Positions 1 through 7,849 of a stretch of DNA of 8,065 bases are shown here, piece after piece. This stretch comes from an uncultured Lachnospiraceae bacterium (lineage in GTDB: Bacteria; Bacillota; Clostridia; Lachnospirales; Lachnospiraceae): contig CATYEA010000080.1 in the NCBI GenBank assembly GCA_958405355.1, positions 1-8,065 on the forward strand, written 5' to 3'. The stretch's first letter is position 1. Each line of letters starts with the position of its first letter. The position numbers were made by a program, and so were the translations under genes. The notes beneath the pieces are model-generated. The model ran no database searches. It saw only the letters and a program-made list of their open reading frames with translations, and had not been told where the DNA came from.

Positions 1-779
1 GGCATATCCAGATAATGACAGATTTTCGGTTCCGTCCGGATAACTTCGATCAGCTCGTCCGTAATCTCTTCCGGATAGCAGTACAACAGACGAATCCATT
101 GGATTCCCTCCACTTTGCACAACTCTCTCAGAAGAACATGAAGACGTTTCTCACCGTAAATATCCTTTCCCCAGGTCGTTGTTTCCTGGGCAACAATATT
201 CAGCTCTTTTACACCGGAGGCTGCCAGCTGCCGGGCATCCTCCAGTACATAATCCATCGGAACACTCCGGTAATTTCCCCGAAGTTTTGGAATAATACAG
301 TAAGTGCAGTGTTTATCACAGCCTTCACCAATCTTGAGATAACTGCTGTAACCGCCCGTCGTCATCACCCTGCGGGTTTCCACAAGGGGCAGCCGGTCCG
401 TCGATTCAAAGGCCTGGACCCGCTCTCCTGCCAGACTCTGATCGATAACCTCACAGATGGCATCATAAGCAGTCGTTCCGACCACTGCATCCACCTCAGG
501 CAGCTCCGTAAGAATCTCTTCCCGGTACTTTTCAGCCAGACATCCGGTCACAATGAGCAGGCGGCAGACACCTGTGTTTTTTAATTCTGCCATTTCCAGT
601 ATGGTCTGAACACTTTCCTCACGGGCATCATGAATAAAGCTGCATGTATTGACGACCACGACCTCTGCCTGTGCTTCATCATTGGTAATCTCATGGCCCC
701 TATCCCGTAAAAGCCCAAGCATTACCTCCGAATCCACCAGATTTTTATCGCAGCCCAGTGAAACAAATAAAATTTTCAT
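1..779 (-). CDS. rimO: Ribosomal protein S12 methylthiotransferase RimO (3' end outside the window)
   Basis: RimO is a radical-SAM enzyme that adds a methylthio group to a conserved aspartate of ribosomal protein S12, using SAM and two Fe-S clusters. I translated 259 residues from the ATG at 779. The N-terminal methylthiotransferase domain has its three cluster cysteines at C10 (in SLGCDKNLVDSE), C46 (NTCSF) and C80 (TGCLAEKY). The radical-SAM motif CDKHCTYC is at 154-161, and AQETTTWG follows near 198-204. The SLGCxKNxVDSE form separates RimO from the tRNA enzyme MiaB, which usually has TFGCQMN. Family members are about 440 residues, so roughly the last 180, including the TRAM domain, lie beyond position 1. 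The start codon overlaps the folD stop by one base (TAATG), and its GGAG ribosome site lies inside folD. No frameshift or internal stop was seen. Confidence 0.95.
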   Translation of the reverse strand, partial: MKILFVSLGCDKNLVDSEVMLGLLRDRGHEITNDEAQAEVVVVNTCSFIHDAREESVQTILEMAELKNTGVCRLLIVTGCLAEKYREEILTELPEVDAVVGTTAYDAICEVIDQSLAGERVQAFESTDRLPLVETRRVMTTGGYSSYLKIGEGCDKHCTYCIIPKLRGNYRSVPMDYVLEDARQLAASGVKELNIVAQETTTWGKDIYGEKRLHVLLRELCKVEGIQWIRLLYCYPEEITDELIEVIRTEPKICHYLDM

Positions 780-1627
780 TATTCAATCTCCATTTCAGCC
801 GCCTGCACACAATTGTACATGAGCATAGCAATCGTCATCGGTCCCACGCCGCCGGGAACTGGTGTGATCGCAGAAACATGTGGAAATACGTCATCATAAT
901 CCACATCGCCGCACAGCTTATTGTTTTCATTGCGGTGGATACCTACGTCAATAACAACCGCACCTTCTTTAATATACTCGTGGTTGAAAAATTTAGGTTT
1001 GCCGATAGCTGCCACTAAAATATCCGCCCGTTTACAAACCTCTTTTAAATTTTTTGTATGAGAATGACACACGGTCACCGTACCATTCTCTCTGAGAAGA
1101 AGCAGAGCCATCGGTTTTCCAACGATGTTACTCCGTCCGACAATGACACATTCCTTGCCGTCAATCTCGATACCGCTGCGTTTTAAAAGCTGGATAATAC
1201 CGGCCGGTGTACAGGAAACAAAGCCCGGTTGTCCGATACTTAAAGCTCCCACACTCTGAGGATGGAAACCGTCTACATCTTTGGCCGGAACAATAGCTTT
1301 AATGATTTTGTCTTCATTAATCTGCTTCGGCAAAGGAAGCTGAACAAGAATTCCATGAACATCTCTGCTCTGATTGAGCTGTTCCACCAGCGAGAGCAGT
1401 TCTTCTTCCGTCGTATCCTCCGGCAGCTCATAAGCCAGAGAACGGATTCCGATATAGGCGCAGGATTTCTTTTTATTTCCCACATAGACTGTAGATGCCG
1501 GGTCATTACCCACTTGAATGACAGCCAAAGTAATTTCTTTTCCCTCAGCCTTTAATGCGGTTACTTTTTCCTTTAATTCATCCTTAATCTCAGCAGAAAT
1601 CTTTTTTCCGTCAATTATCTGTGTCAT
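779..1627 (-). CDS. folD: Bifunctional methylene-THF dehydrogenase / methenyl-THF cyclohydrolase FolD
   Basis: FolD is a cytoplasmic enzyme that reversibly oxidises 5,10-methylene-THF to 5,10-methenyl-THF with NADP and hydrolyses the latter to 10-formyl-THF. The 282-residue length is normal for the family. The YVxxKxK site is at 48-54, where Y48 and K54 match the catalytic Tyr50 and Lys56 of the E. coli enzyme. QLPLP is at 96-100 and KDVDGFHP at 116-123, where D119 corresponds to E. coli Asp121. The Rossmann-domain signature GRSNIVGKP is at 164-172, and TPVPGGVGPMT at 255-265 closes the fold. The ATG at 1627 is preceded by GGGAGGA with a 10-base spacer. folD starts 20 bases after fhs, whose product supplies its substrate 10-formyl-THF, and it ends in a one-base overlap with rimO. 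All expected catalytic residues are present. The NADP preference is assumed from the family. Confidence 0.97.
   Translation of the reverse strand: MTQIIDGKKISAEIKDELKEKVTALKAEGKEITLAVIQVGNDPASTVYVGNKKKSCAYIGIRSLAYELPEDTTEEELLSLVEQLNQSRDVHGILVQLPLPKQINEDKIIKAIVPAKDVDGFHPQSVGALSIGQPGFVSCTPAGIIQLLKRSGIEIDGKECVIVGRSNIVGKPMALLLLRENGTVTVCHSHTKNLKEVCKRADILVAAIGKPKFFNHEYIKEGAVVIDVGIHRNENNKLCGDVDYDDVFPHVSAITPVPGGVGPMTIAMLMYNCVQAAEMEIE
788..791 (-). promoter_or_regulatory. rimO ribosome binding site inside the folD 3' end
   Basis: GGAG lies 8 bases upstream of the rimO ATG and is formed by the Met-Glu codons near the folD C-terminus. With the overlapping TAATG stop/start, this suggests rimO is translated by ribosomes finishing folD. 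The motif and spacing are seen directly; coupling is inferred. Confidence 0.6.
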
Positions 1628-1637
1628 TGTCTGTCTT

Positions 1638-1644
1638 TCCTCCC
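1638..1644 (-). promoter_or_regulatory. folD ribosome binding site
   Basis: GGGAGGA lies 10 bases upstream of the folD ATG. It fills part of the 20-base fhs-folD gap, which leaves no room for a separate promoter between the genes and supports co-transcription. Confidence 0.7.
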
Positions 1645-1647
1645 AAA

Positions 1648-3318
1648 TTAGAATAATCCAACAATATTTCCGTTATCGTCCACGTCAATGGCCTCGGCCG
1701 CAGGAACTTTCGGAAGTCCAGGCATGGTCATGATCGTTCCTGTGATGGCTACAACAAAGCCCGCACCGGCACTGACATAAACCTCACGGATATTTACTGT
1801 AAATCCGGTTGGACGTCCCAGTTTCTTTGGATCATCAGACAAAGAATACTGGTTCTTTGCCATACAGACCGGAAGATTTCCCATACCCATAGCTTCGATA
1901 CGTGCCAATGCTTTTTCTGCCGCTGCAGAATATGTCACGCCATCCGCGCCGTAGATTTCTTTGGATACGGTTTCAATTTTCTGTTTCAGTGTATATTCAT
2001 CCGGATAAAGCACTTTAAAGTTGCTTTCTTTATTTTCCAGAATATCCAGCACTTTATTTGCCAGTTCAACACCGCCCTGGCCTCCGTGTTCCCATACTTC
2101 AGCTAAAGCAAATTCGCAGCCTCGGGATTCACAGAAATCCTTAATATAAGCCAGTTCTTCTTCCGAATCGGTCACATATTTATTTAAAGTAACGACAATC
2201 GGTACACCATATTTCTGAAGATTTTCAATGTGTTTCTCCAGGTTGACAATACCTTTTTTGAGTGCTTCCATATTTTTCTCAGGAAGGTCTTTCTTTGCCA
2301 CACCGCCGTTGTATTTCATAGCTTTTACTGTGGATACAAGAACAACAGCCGATGGGGTCAGACCCGCTTTACGGCATTTGATATCAAAGAACTTTTCAGC
2401 ACCCAGATCAGCGCCAAATCCTGCCTCTGTGATAACGATATCGGCCATTTTCAAAGCCATCTTTGTAGCACGCACACTATTGCAGCCATGAGCAATATTT
2501 GCGAATGGTCCGCCGTGAACGATGGCTGGTGTATGCTCCAATGTCTGGATCATGTTCGGTTTGATGGCATCTTTCAAAAGTGCTGCCATAGAACCTACAG
2601 CTTTCAAATCCTTTGCTGTGACTGGTTCGCCATCATAATTATAGGCAACAATGATCCGTCCAAGCATTTCTTTTAAGTCATTTAAGTCATTGGCAAGACA
2701 GAGAATAGCCATAATTTCAGAAGCAACGGAAATAACGAAGTGATCCTCGCGGACTACACCGTCTGCTTTTGCACCAAGACCGACAACGATGTTACGAAGT
2801 GCCCGGTCATTCATGTCCACACAACGTTTCCATACAATCTGATTTGTATCAATTCTCAGTGCATTCCCCTGATGGATATGGTTGTCCAGCATGGCTGCCA
2901 AAAGGTTGTTAGCCGATGTAATGGCATGGAAATCACCTGTAAAGTGAAGGTTCAGCTCTTCCATCGGAATCAACTGAGCATATCCGCCGCCGGCTGCGCC
3001 GCCTTTAATACCGAAGCATGGTCCAAGGGATGGCTCACGAAGGGCCAACACAGCTTTTTTATTTAAAACACCCATAGCTTCACCAAGACCAACACTGATG
3101 GTTGTCTTACCTTCTCCGGCTGGTGTCGGATTTACTGCAGTCACAAGCACTAACTTTCCATCCGGACGGTCTTTAATCTTTTCCCAGAGTTCATCGGAAA
3201 ATTTGGCTTTATACTTGCCGTAAAATTCCAGATCATCTTCCTGGATGTCCAGTCTGGCAGCTACATTTTTGATCGGTTCCATTTTTGTTTCCTGTGCAAT
3301 CTGAATATCAGTTTTCAT
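1648..3318 (-). CDS. fhs: Formate--tetrahydrofolate ligase
   Basis: This enzyme condenses formate with tetrahydrofolate using ATP to give 10-formyl-THF. It is the entry step for formate into one-carbon metabolism and part of the methyl branch of the Wood-Ljungdahl pathway in acetogens. The product is 556 residues, the usual family length. The ATP-binding loop TPAGEGKTT is at 65-73, and K71 matches Lys74 of the Moorella enzyme. The glycine-rich signature [14 protein letters not shown] is at 94-107, and R94 matches Arg97. It continues to the [15 protein letters not shown] block around 124-138. I chose the ATG at 3318 because GGGAGGA lies 7 bases upstream. The same frame extends to 3363, but that would overlap ftsK and add 15 unconserved residues. 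fhs lies 16 bases after ftsK and 20 before folD. Its presence alone does not show acetogenesis, since many fermentative Clostridia carry it. Confidence 0.97.
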   Translation of the reverse strand: MKTDIQIAQETKMEPIKNVAARLDIQEDDLEFYGKYKAKFSDELWEKIKDRPDGKLVLVTAVNPTPAGEGKTTISVGLGEAMGVLNKKAVLALREPSLGPCFGIKGGAAGGGYAQLIPMEELNLHFTGDFHAITSANNLLAAMLDNHIHQGNALRIDTNQIVWKRCVDMNDRALRNIVVGLGAKADGVVREDHFVISVASEIMAILCLANDLNDLKEMLGRIIVAYNYDGEPVTAKDLKAVGSMAALLKDAIKPNMIQTLEHTPAIVHGGPFANIAHGCNSVRATKMALKMADIVITEAGFGADLGAEKFFDIKCRKAGLTPSAVVLVSTVKAMKYNGGVAKKDLPEKNMEALKKGIVNLEKHIENLQKYGVPIVVTLNKYVTDSEEELAYIKDFCESRGCEFALAEVWEHGGQGGVELANKVLDILENKESNFKVLYPDEYTLKQKIETVSKEIYGADGVTYSAAAEKALARIEAMGMGNLPVCMAKNQYSLSDDPKKLGRPTGFTVNIREVYVSAGAGFVVAITGTIMTMPGLPKVPAAEAIDVDDNGNIVGLF

Positions 3319-3325
3319 TTTCTCT

Positions 3326-3332
3326 TCCTCCC
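3326..3332 (-). promoter_or_regulatory. fhs ribosome binding site (decides the start)
   Basis: GGGAGGA sits 7 bases upstream of the ATG at 3318, between that start and the ftsK stop (TAG at 3335-3337). It favours the 556-residue Fhs over a start at 3363 in the same frame. Confidence 0.75.
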
Positions 3333-3334
3333 GC

Positions 3335-6037
3335 CTATAAAGACTCTTCAACATAGTTTTCAAATTCCTCCGGAGACATCAAAACCTTTCTCGGTTTTGT
3401 GCCTTCCTCAGGTCCAACCACTCCGGCCTCGTAGAGCTGGTCCATAATTCTGGCCGCCCGGTTAAACCCAATTTTAAATACGCGCTGGAGCATCCCTATA
3501 GATGCTTTATCCTTTTCAATGATGAACTTACCGGCTTCAACAAAATAGACATCCCTCTCACTATTTCCCGGTGTGTCCGCAGGACCTGCACTGGTAATCT
3601 TTGAGGTGATCTCATCATTATAGTTCACCTGGTCATTCTGACTTTCCCGAAGGAAGGCCACCACATCATTGACTTCTTTATCTGAAACAAAGGCGCCCTG
3701 CACACGCAGCGGTTTCTGATATCCCGAAGGATAAAAGAGCATATCCCCTTTTCCAAGAAGTTTTTCCGCACCGCCCATATCGATGATGGTTCTGGAATCC
3801 ACACTGGAAGATACGGAAAAGGCAATTCTCGAAGGGATATTCGCCTTAATCAGACCGGTAATAACATTTACTGAAGGCCGCTGTGTGGCAATAACAAGAT
3901 GAATGCCACAGGCCCTCGCAAGCTGTGCCAAACGGCAGATGGCGTCTTCCACTTCTCCCGGAGCCACCATCATCAAATCTGCAAGCTCGTCTACAATAAT
4001 GACGATCTGAGGCAGTTTCGGATAATCCGGACTGGCAAATTCCGCCTGGGATACCTTTTCATTATATCCCTTCAAATCCCGGACATTCAGTTCCGCAAAC
4101 TTCTTATAACGGTCGGTCATCTCCATGACTGCCCAATTCAGAGCCCCGGCTGCCTTTTTCGGGTCGGTGACTACCGGAATCAGCAGATGAGGAATCCCGT
4201 TATAAACACTCAGTTCTACCACCTTCGGGTCCACCATGATCAGACGGACATCCTCCGGTTTTGCTTTATAAATAATACTCATGATCAATGTATTGATACA
4301 TACGGATTTACCCGAGCCAGTCGCTCCGGCAATCAGCAAATGGGGCATCTTTGCAATATCTGCAAGAATGACCTTGCCGCCGATATCCCGACCAGCTGCA
4401 AAAGCAATGGCGGATTTACTGTTCTGAAATTCTCTGCTCTCCAGCAGATCTCTCAGCATAACCGTCGTATTTTCTTTATTCGGCACCTCGATACCGATGG
4501 CCGCTTTTCCAGGGATCGGCGCTTCGATTCGTATATCAGCCACCGCCAGATTTAGCTTAATATCGTCTGACAAGCTGACGATCTTGCTGACCTTAACGCC
4601 CTGTTCCGGCTGAAGTTCATAACGGGTAACGCTTGGCCCGCAGCTTACATTCGTAATCTGCACCTTCACACCAAAGCTTTCCAAAGTGGATTTTAATTTC
4701 GCCGCTGTCTGACGTAATTGTTCATCGGTATTGCCTCCATTGTTTCTCTCACCGCGCACTAAAAGGGATAACGGCGGAAATACATATTCCGGCTTTTGTT
4801 CCAGAGCGGTTTCAATATCCACCGCTGTCGCCTGTTTTTCTGCTTCACTTGGTCCGGACGCCTTTGCGGCTTCTGCCTTCGCTGCTGCTTTGGCTGCCGC
4901 CGTCGCCGTAGGTACGACCCGGGCTGCCGATGACAACGAGCCTCCGGATACAGTTTTCCCGGACGCTCCCGAAGATGAGTTTCCTGAGGCTGATGCTGTT
5001 CCCGCTGTCCCAGCCTGCTCCGGCACTGTAGCTTCTTCCTCCAGAACACCAAAATCATCATCGATATCAATATCAATCGGACGCAAATCGCCTTCCGGCA
5101 CAATAAAGGAATTTTTCTTTTCTTGCTCTATTGGCTGAATCGGCTCCATATGATTTACCGGAATCACATCTTCTTCTTTCCTCGGAAGAATGATTTCCTC
5201 TGTAATATCATCAACAGCCGGGATTTTTGCCGCGGCACTCAGATCAAAATTTAAATCCTTCTTCTCAAACTTCTCACGAACTTCTTCAAAGGTCACATTC
5301 CTGTTTCCGCCACTGCCTCTGGTTTCTTCGGCCTCTTTTGCCTCTTTATGAGCTTCCTTTTCTTTTTTCTTCAAAGCCCTCTGCTCTTTATGATGCTTCG
5401 ATGCATTTGAATATGCTTTTTTACCTTTTTTGCTCAACGGAATAAAAATCGTTTTCTGCGTAACCAGCACAATAGAAATCAAAATCAAAACAATGACAAC
5501 GACATAACAGCCCACAGTGCCAAGCAGAGGATGGAGTACCTTGACAACCGCACCTCCGATCAATCCGCCGCCATTATGTCCAGCCGCACTGTCCTTATAG
5601 GCCTGCAATACTTTCGCTGCGGCATCGTATGGTTCCGTTATCATATGTACCAGAATCGTCAGGAAAAGATAACAAAAAATGGATGCAATCAATTTGATTT
5701 TCGCAATCCGGTTTGAACGATTGGCAACAAAAAATGAAATTCCAAAGAAAACTACAAATGGAAAGAAATAAGCCATAAAACCAAACAATCCGAAAGTAAC
5801 GCCTGAAATCGCCTGTCCCAACTTGCCGCACAGATTAAAATTACTCAACACCAGTAAGATACTCAGCGCAAGTATGGAAAGGACAACAACTTCATCCCGG
5901 ATACCGGCCTGCTGCTGCTTTTCTTCCGGCGTTAATTCTATTTTTTTCTCAGCAGATGTTTTCTTTTTTGTTGTTGTCTTACGTCCGGATGTGGCTTTTT
6001 TCGCTCTTCCGGTTGTTTTCTGCTGTTTTCCAGCCAT
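3335..6037 (-). CDS. ftsK: DNA translocase FtsK/SpoIIIE
   Basis: This is a membrane-anchored, ATP-driven DNA pump that clears chromosomal DNA from the closing septum; in sporulating relatives SpoIIIE also moves DNA into the forespore. The 900 residues divide clearly. A Lys/Thr-rich N-terminal tail occupies 1-45. Four likely membrane helices lie near 49-67, 80-104, 110-134 and 174-193. A charged Lys/Glu region covers about 202-242, and an acidic then Ala/Ser/Gly-rich linker extends to about 410. The alpha/beta motor domain has Walker A GATGSGKS at 571-578 and Walker [11 protein letters not shown] at about 680-689. A C-terminal winged-helix gamma domain ([23 protein letters not shown], about 846-868) would read orientation signals in DNA. 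It is longer than B. subtilis SpoIIIE (787 residues), mainly through the linker. The ATG at 6037 has an AGGAGG site 8 bases upstream. Synteny with tepA suggests the SpoIIIE-like role, but sequence alone does not separate division from sporulation use. Confidence 0.96.
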   Translation of the reverse strand: MAGKQQKTTGRAKKATSGRKTTTKKKTSAEKKIELTPEEKQQQAGIRDEVVVLSILALSILLVLSNFNLCGKLGQAISGVTFGLFGFMAYFFPFVVFFGISFFVANRSNRIAKIKLIASIFCYLFLTILVHMITEPYDAAAKVLQAYKDSAAGHNGGGLIGGAVVKVLHPLLGTVGCYVVVIVLILISIVLVTQKTIFIPLSKKGKKAYSNASKHHKEQRALKKKEKEAHKEAKEAEETRGSGGNRNVTFEEVREKFEKKDLNFDLSAAAKIPAVDDITEEIILPRKEEDVIPVNHMEPIQPIEQEKKNSFIVPEGDLRPIDIDIDDDFGVLEEEATVPEQAGTAGTASASGNSSSGASGKTVSGGSLSSAARVVPTATAAAKAAAKAEAAKASGPSEAEKQATAVDIETALEQKPEYVFPPLSLLVRGERNNGGNTDEQLRQTAAKLKSTLESFGVKVQITNVSCGPSVTRYELQPEQGVKVSKIVSLSDDIKLNLAVADIRIEAPIPGKAAIGIEVPNKENTTVMLRDLLESREFQNSKSAIAFAAGRDIGGKVILADIAKMPHLLIAGATGSGKSVCINTLIMSIIYKAKPEDVRLIMVDPKVVELSVYNGIPHLLIPVVTDPKKAAGALNWAVMEMTDRYKKFAELNVRDLKGYNEKVSQAEFASPDYPKLPQIVIIVDELADLMMVAPGEVEDAICRLAQLARACGIHLVIATQRPSVNVITGLIKANIPSRIAFSVSSSVDSRTIIDMGGAEKLLGKGDMLFYPSGYQKPLRVQGAFVSDKEVNDVVAFLRESQNDQVNYNDEITSKITSAGPADTPGNSERDVYFVEAGKFIIEKDKASIGMLQRVFKIGFNRAARIMDQLYEAGVVGPEEGTKPRKVLMSPEEFENYVEESL

Positions 6038-6045
6038 CCAAAATT

Positions 6046-6051
6046 CCTCCT
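6046..6051 (-). promoter_or_regulatory. ftsK ribosome binding site
   Basis: A full AGGAGG lies 8 bases upstream of the ATG at 6037, confirming that start. I could not identify a convincing promoter in the 102-base gap upstream. A TAAAAT around 6063-6068 lacks a good -35 partner. Confidence 0.75.
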
Positions 6052-6089
6052 AAATCCAAAATTTTAAAATTCCTGAATAGAGTACGAAA

Positions 6090-6113
6090 GCGAAATGTCC
6101 CCTGACATTTCGC
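6090..6113 (-). terminator. Perfect 10-bp hairpin after uppP, possible terminator
   Basis: The arms GCGAAATGTC and GACATTTCGC pair perfectly around a 4-base loop, about 26 bases beyond the uppP stop. Read in the uppP direction, the stem is followed by only TTTCG, so the U-tract is weak. It may terminate uppP transcripts partly and let some read on into ftsK, or it may be an mRNA-stabilising stem. The hairpin is seen directly; terminator function is inferred. Confidence 0.5.
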
Positions 6114-6139
6114 AATTGCACCTTACATCTCTCAATCAA

Positions 6140-7021
6140 TTATTTAATAATGAAAAAATGGAAAACTAAAGAAATCACACCAACAACTGCACAGTAATAT
6201 GCAAAGTAACTGAATTTCTTATTGCTCACCACATACATCATCACCCGGATACAGATGTATCCGACAACACCGGCTACGATCATACCGATCACATAATACA
6301 AAATATTATCGCCGCCAGACATTGCATCTCCCAAATGACGCAATTCCAGCAGATTCGCTCCGAGAATCGCAGGCAAAGAAGCGATAAAGGAATATTTTAC
6401 TGCGAAATTTCTATCAAACCCAAGAGCCAGACAAGCCGAAATCGTAGAACCAGAACGGGAAATTCCAGGAAGTACGGCAACTCCCTGAGCCACACCGATC
6501 ACTGCCGCATCTTTATAAGAAGATTTTTTTACTTTTTTCTTGCCGCCCGGCAGAGAACCCACAATGAGCAATACAATGGCATTGACCACCAGACAGATTC
6601 CCGGAATCAACAGCGAATTCGATGCCGAAGCCACCACACTATTCAAAACAATCCCTATAATCCCCGTAGGAATCGTTGTCACAAGAATCAGCAGGACAAA
6701 TTTACGATAGGCATTGGTTACAATACGGCGGTAACTGCTGTTGCCATGCTGAAACCGATTTCCGAAAAATGTTTTCAAATTCATAAAGGCATCCACTAAC
6801 AAATGAATACCTTCTATAAACAATTTGCTGATATCCTTCCAAAAAACAATACATACGGCCACCAATGTTCCTAAATGAAGCATGACTTCAAAAAGCATAC
6901 CCGTATCTGTATTTACTTTAAATATGTACTGAAATATAGCTAAATGTCCAGAACTGCTCACCGGTAAAAATTCGGTAATTCCCTGAATCAGTCCCATCAA
7001 AATGGCTTCTAAAAGGCTCAT
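6140..7021 (-). CDS. uppP: Undecaprenyl-diphosphatase UppP (BacA family)
   Basis: UppP is an integral membrane enzyme that removes a phosphate from undecaprenyl pyrophosphate, recycling the lipid carrier for peptidoglycan and other wall polymers. Overproduction in other bacteria gives bacitracin resistance, hence the older name BacA. The 293-residue product has the expected motifs. The (E/Q)xxxE site is QGITE at 13-17, followed by FLPVSSSGH ending at H26. The second signature PGISRSGST is at 185-193, with R189 the likely phosphate-contacting arginine. Several hydrophobic helices span the protein, and there is a Lys-rich loop at 161-167. I chose the ATG at 7021 because GGAGGA lies 7 bases upstream. 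A GTG at 7045 in the same frame has no ribosome site. The gene has its own near-perfect promoter and lies between tepA and ftsK, which are close neighbours in Bacillus. Phosphatase assignment is confident; a role in drug resistance here is not shown. Confidence 0.95.
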   Translation of the reverse strand: MSLLEAILMGLIQGITEFLPVSSSGHLAIFQYIFKVNTDTGMLFEVMLHLGTLVAVCIVFWKDISKLFIEGIHLLVDAFMNLKTFFGNRFQHGNSSYRRIVTNAYRKFVLLILVTTIPTGIIGIVLNSVVASASNSLLIPGICLVVNAIVLLIVGSLPGGKKKVKKSSYKDAAVIGVAQGVAVLPGISRSGSTISACLALGFDRNFAVKYSFIASLPAILGANLLELRHLGDAMSGGDNILYYVIGMIVAGVVGYICIRVMMYVVSNKKFSYFAYYCAVVGVISLVFHFFIIK

Positions 7022-7028
7022 AAATTTT

Positions 7029-7034
7029 TCCTCC
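7029..7034 (-). promoter_or_regulatory. uppP ribosome binding site (decides the start)
   Basis: GGAGGA lies 7 bases before the ATG at 7021, selecting this start over the upstream in-frame GTG at 7045. Confidence 0.75.
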
Positions 7035-7057
7035 GTCAATTTCACTCAATTATTTTT

Positions 7058-7086
7058 ATCATACTACATATTAAAGCCTTTGTCAA
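7058..7086 (-). promoter_or_regulatory. Consensus sigma-70/SigA-type promoter of uppP
   Basis: On the minus strand, TTGACA (7081-7086) is separated by exactly 17 bases from TATGAT (7058-7063). This is a perfect -35 box and a 5-of-6 -10 box at ideal spacing. Transcription should begin near 7050, leaving a leader of about 29 bases that carries the GGAGGA site. It implies that uppP is expressed independently of tepA, probably constitutively since no operator is evident. Confidence 0.8.
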
Positions 7087-7115
7087 AACGATAGTTATTT
7101 TTCATTATTTTGCAC

Positions 7116-7147
7116 GGGGAATTCAGGTCATTCCTCCTAAACTCCCC
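7116..7147 (-). other. 12-bp hairpin downstream of tepA
   Basis: On the minus strand GGGGAGTTTAGG can pair with CCTGAATTCCCC across an 8-base loop: ten Watson-Crick pairs and two G-U pairs. It begins about 12 bases after the tepA stop and ends about 30 bases before the uppP -35 box. It has no following U-run, so it is not a textbook intrinsic terminator. It may protect the tepA mRNA 3' end or terminate weakly. Confidence 0.45.
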
Positions 7148-7159
7148 AATATCACTGTA

Positions 7160-7822
7160 CTATTTTCCTGATTGAATCATGGATTTTAAATGATAAAGCG
7201 CCTGCGAAATACCGCCGACTTCATCAATCAGTCCGGCTTCCACAGCCTCCCGGCCCACGAGAATTGTCCCCAGATCCTTTGTAAGCTCCGTATTATCCAT
7301 CATCATATTTTCCAGAGTTTCCTGGTTCGTGCGGCTATGCTCCGCAATAAACCCGGTAATCCGGTCCTGAACCCGCTTAAAATAGGCATAACTCTGAGGT
7401 GCCCCGATCACCATGCCTCCCATCCGTACCGGATGAATCAGCAATGTACCGGATTCTACAATAAAAGAATAGTCTGTTGAAACCGCCAGCGGCACACCAA
7501 TAGAATGGGAACCGCCAAGCACCAGAGATACCGTCGGCTTACTTAAACTTGCGATCATCTCCGCAATAGCAAGACCCGCATCTACATCACCGCCCTGAGT
7601 ATTCAAGAGTACCAGCAGCCCTTCCAGCTCATCATCATCTTCAAAAGCCGCCAGTCTCGGCAAAACATGATCATATCGGGTCGCCTTATTTTGATTCGGC
7701 GCCGCCTCATGTCCCTCAATCTCCCCAATGATTGACAACAGAAGAATTCTTTTCTTTTCATTGTTGTTATCCAACACAACCTGGCCGTTTTCACGGAGCT
7801 TTTCATCCTTTTCCTGATCCAT
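7160..7822 (-). CDS. tepA: ClpP-like serine protease, TepA family
   Basis: This belongs to the ClpP/crotonase-fold family of translocation-enhancing protein TepA, a ClpP homologue linked to protein export in B. subtilis and encoded beside spoIIIE there. The product is about 220 residues and has no membrane segment or signal peptide. Counting from the ATG at 7822, the likely catalytic serine is S107 in GGSHSIG, the histidine H130 in LLIHPVR, and the probable aspartate D176 in MMDNTELT. LLNTQGGDVDAG at about 72-83 forms the oxyanion-side loop, and GREAVEAGLIDEVGG near the C-terminus is typical of ClpP folds. The acidic, Asn-rich N-terminus (about 1-25) resembles no targeting signal. The start is uncertain by one codon: a GTG at 7825 precedes the ATG, and AGGAAGG (7834-7840) is 11 bases from the ATG and 8 from the GTG. 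The substrate is unknown, and an ATPase partner is not evident here. Confidence 0.85.
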   Translation of the reverse strand: MDQEKDEKLRENGQVVLDNNNEKKRILLLSIIGEIEGHEAAPNQNKATRYDHVLPRLAAFEDDDELEGLLVLLNTQGGDVDAGLAIAEMIASLSKPTVSLVLGGSHSIGVPLAVSTDYSFIVESGTLLIHPVRMGGMVIGAPQSYAYFKRVQDRITGFIAEHSRTNQETLENMMMDNTELTKDLGTILVGREAVEAGLIDEVGGISQALYHLKSMIQSGK

Positions 7823-7849
7823 CACATTTTCCGCCTTCCTATTTATACT

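Noticed and set aside
15..584. 189-codon open frame on the plus strand at the left edge
   Set aside because: It is antisense to rimO, whose minus-strand translation has all six cluster cysteines. The plus-strand product resembles no family I recognise.
2230..2676. 148-codon plus-strand open frame
   Set aside because: It lies wholly antisense to fhs, has no ribosome site and its product looks like a random back-translation. It is a shadow of the conserved gene.
3319..3363. N-terminal extension of Fhs by 15 residues
   Set aside because: It would overlap ftsK, lacks a good ribosome site, and the 556-residue form from 3318 matches the family length and has GGGAGGA upstream.
3899..4555. 218-codon plus-strand open frame
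   Set aside because: It is antisense to the FtsK motor domain including Walker A and B. Its length reflects codon bias of the real gene.
6060..6071. 12-base palindrome AATTTTAAAATT upstream of ftsK
   Set aside because: It is a simple AT-only palindrome in AT-rich leader DNA, likely by chance. It contains a TAAAAT box but no matching -35 box, so I do not call it a promoter or operator.
7022..7045. Upstream GTG start for UppP
   Set aside because: No ribosome site precedes 7045. The would-be start lies almost at the predicted transcription start near 7050, and the extra residues are hydrophilic and unlike UppP N-termini.
7066..7110. Tiny minus-strand frame of about 13 codons beginning MKNNYRF between tepA and uppP
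   Set aside because: It has no ribosome site at usable spacing, overlaps the uppP promoter and ends by chance in it. It is not supportable as a gene.
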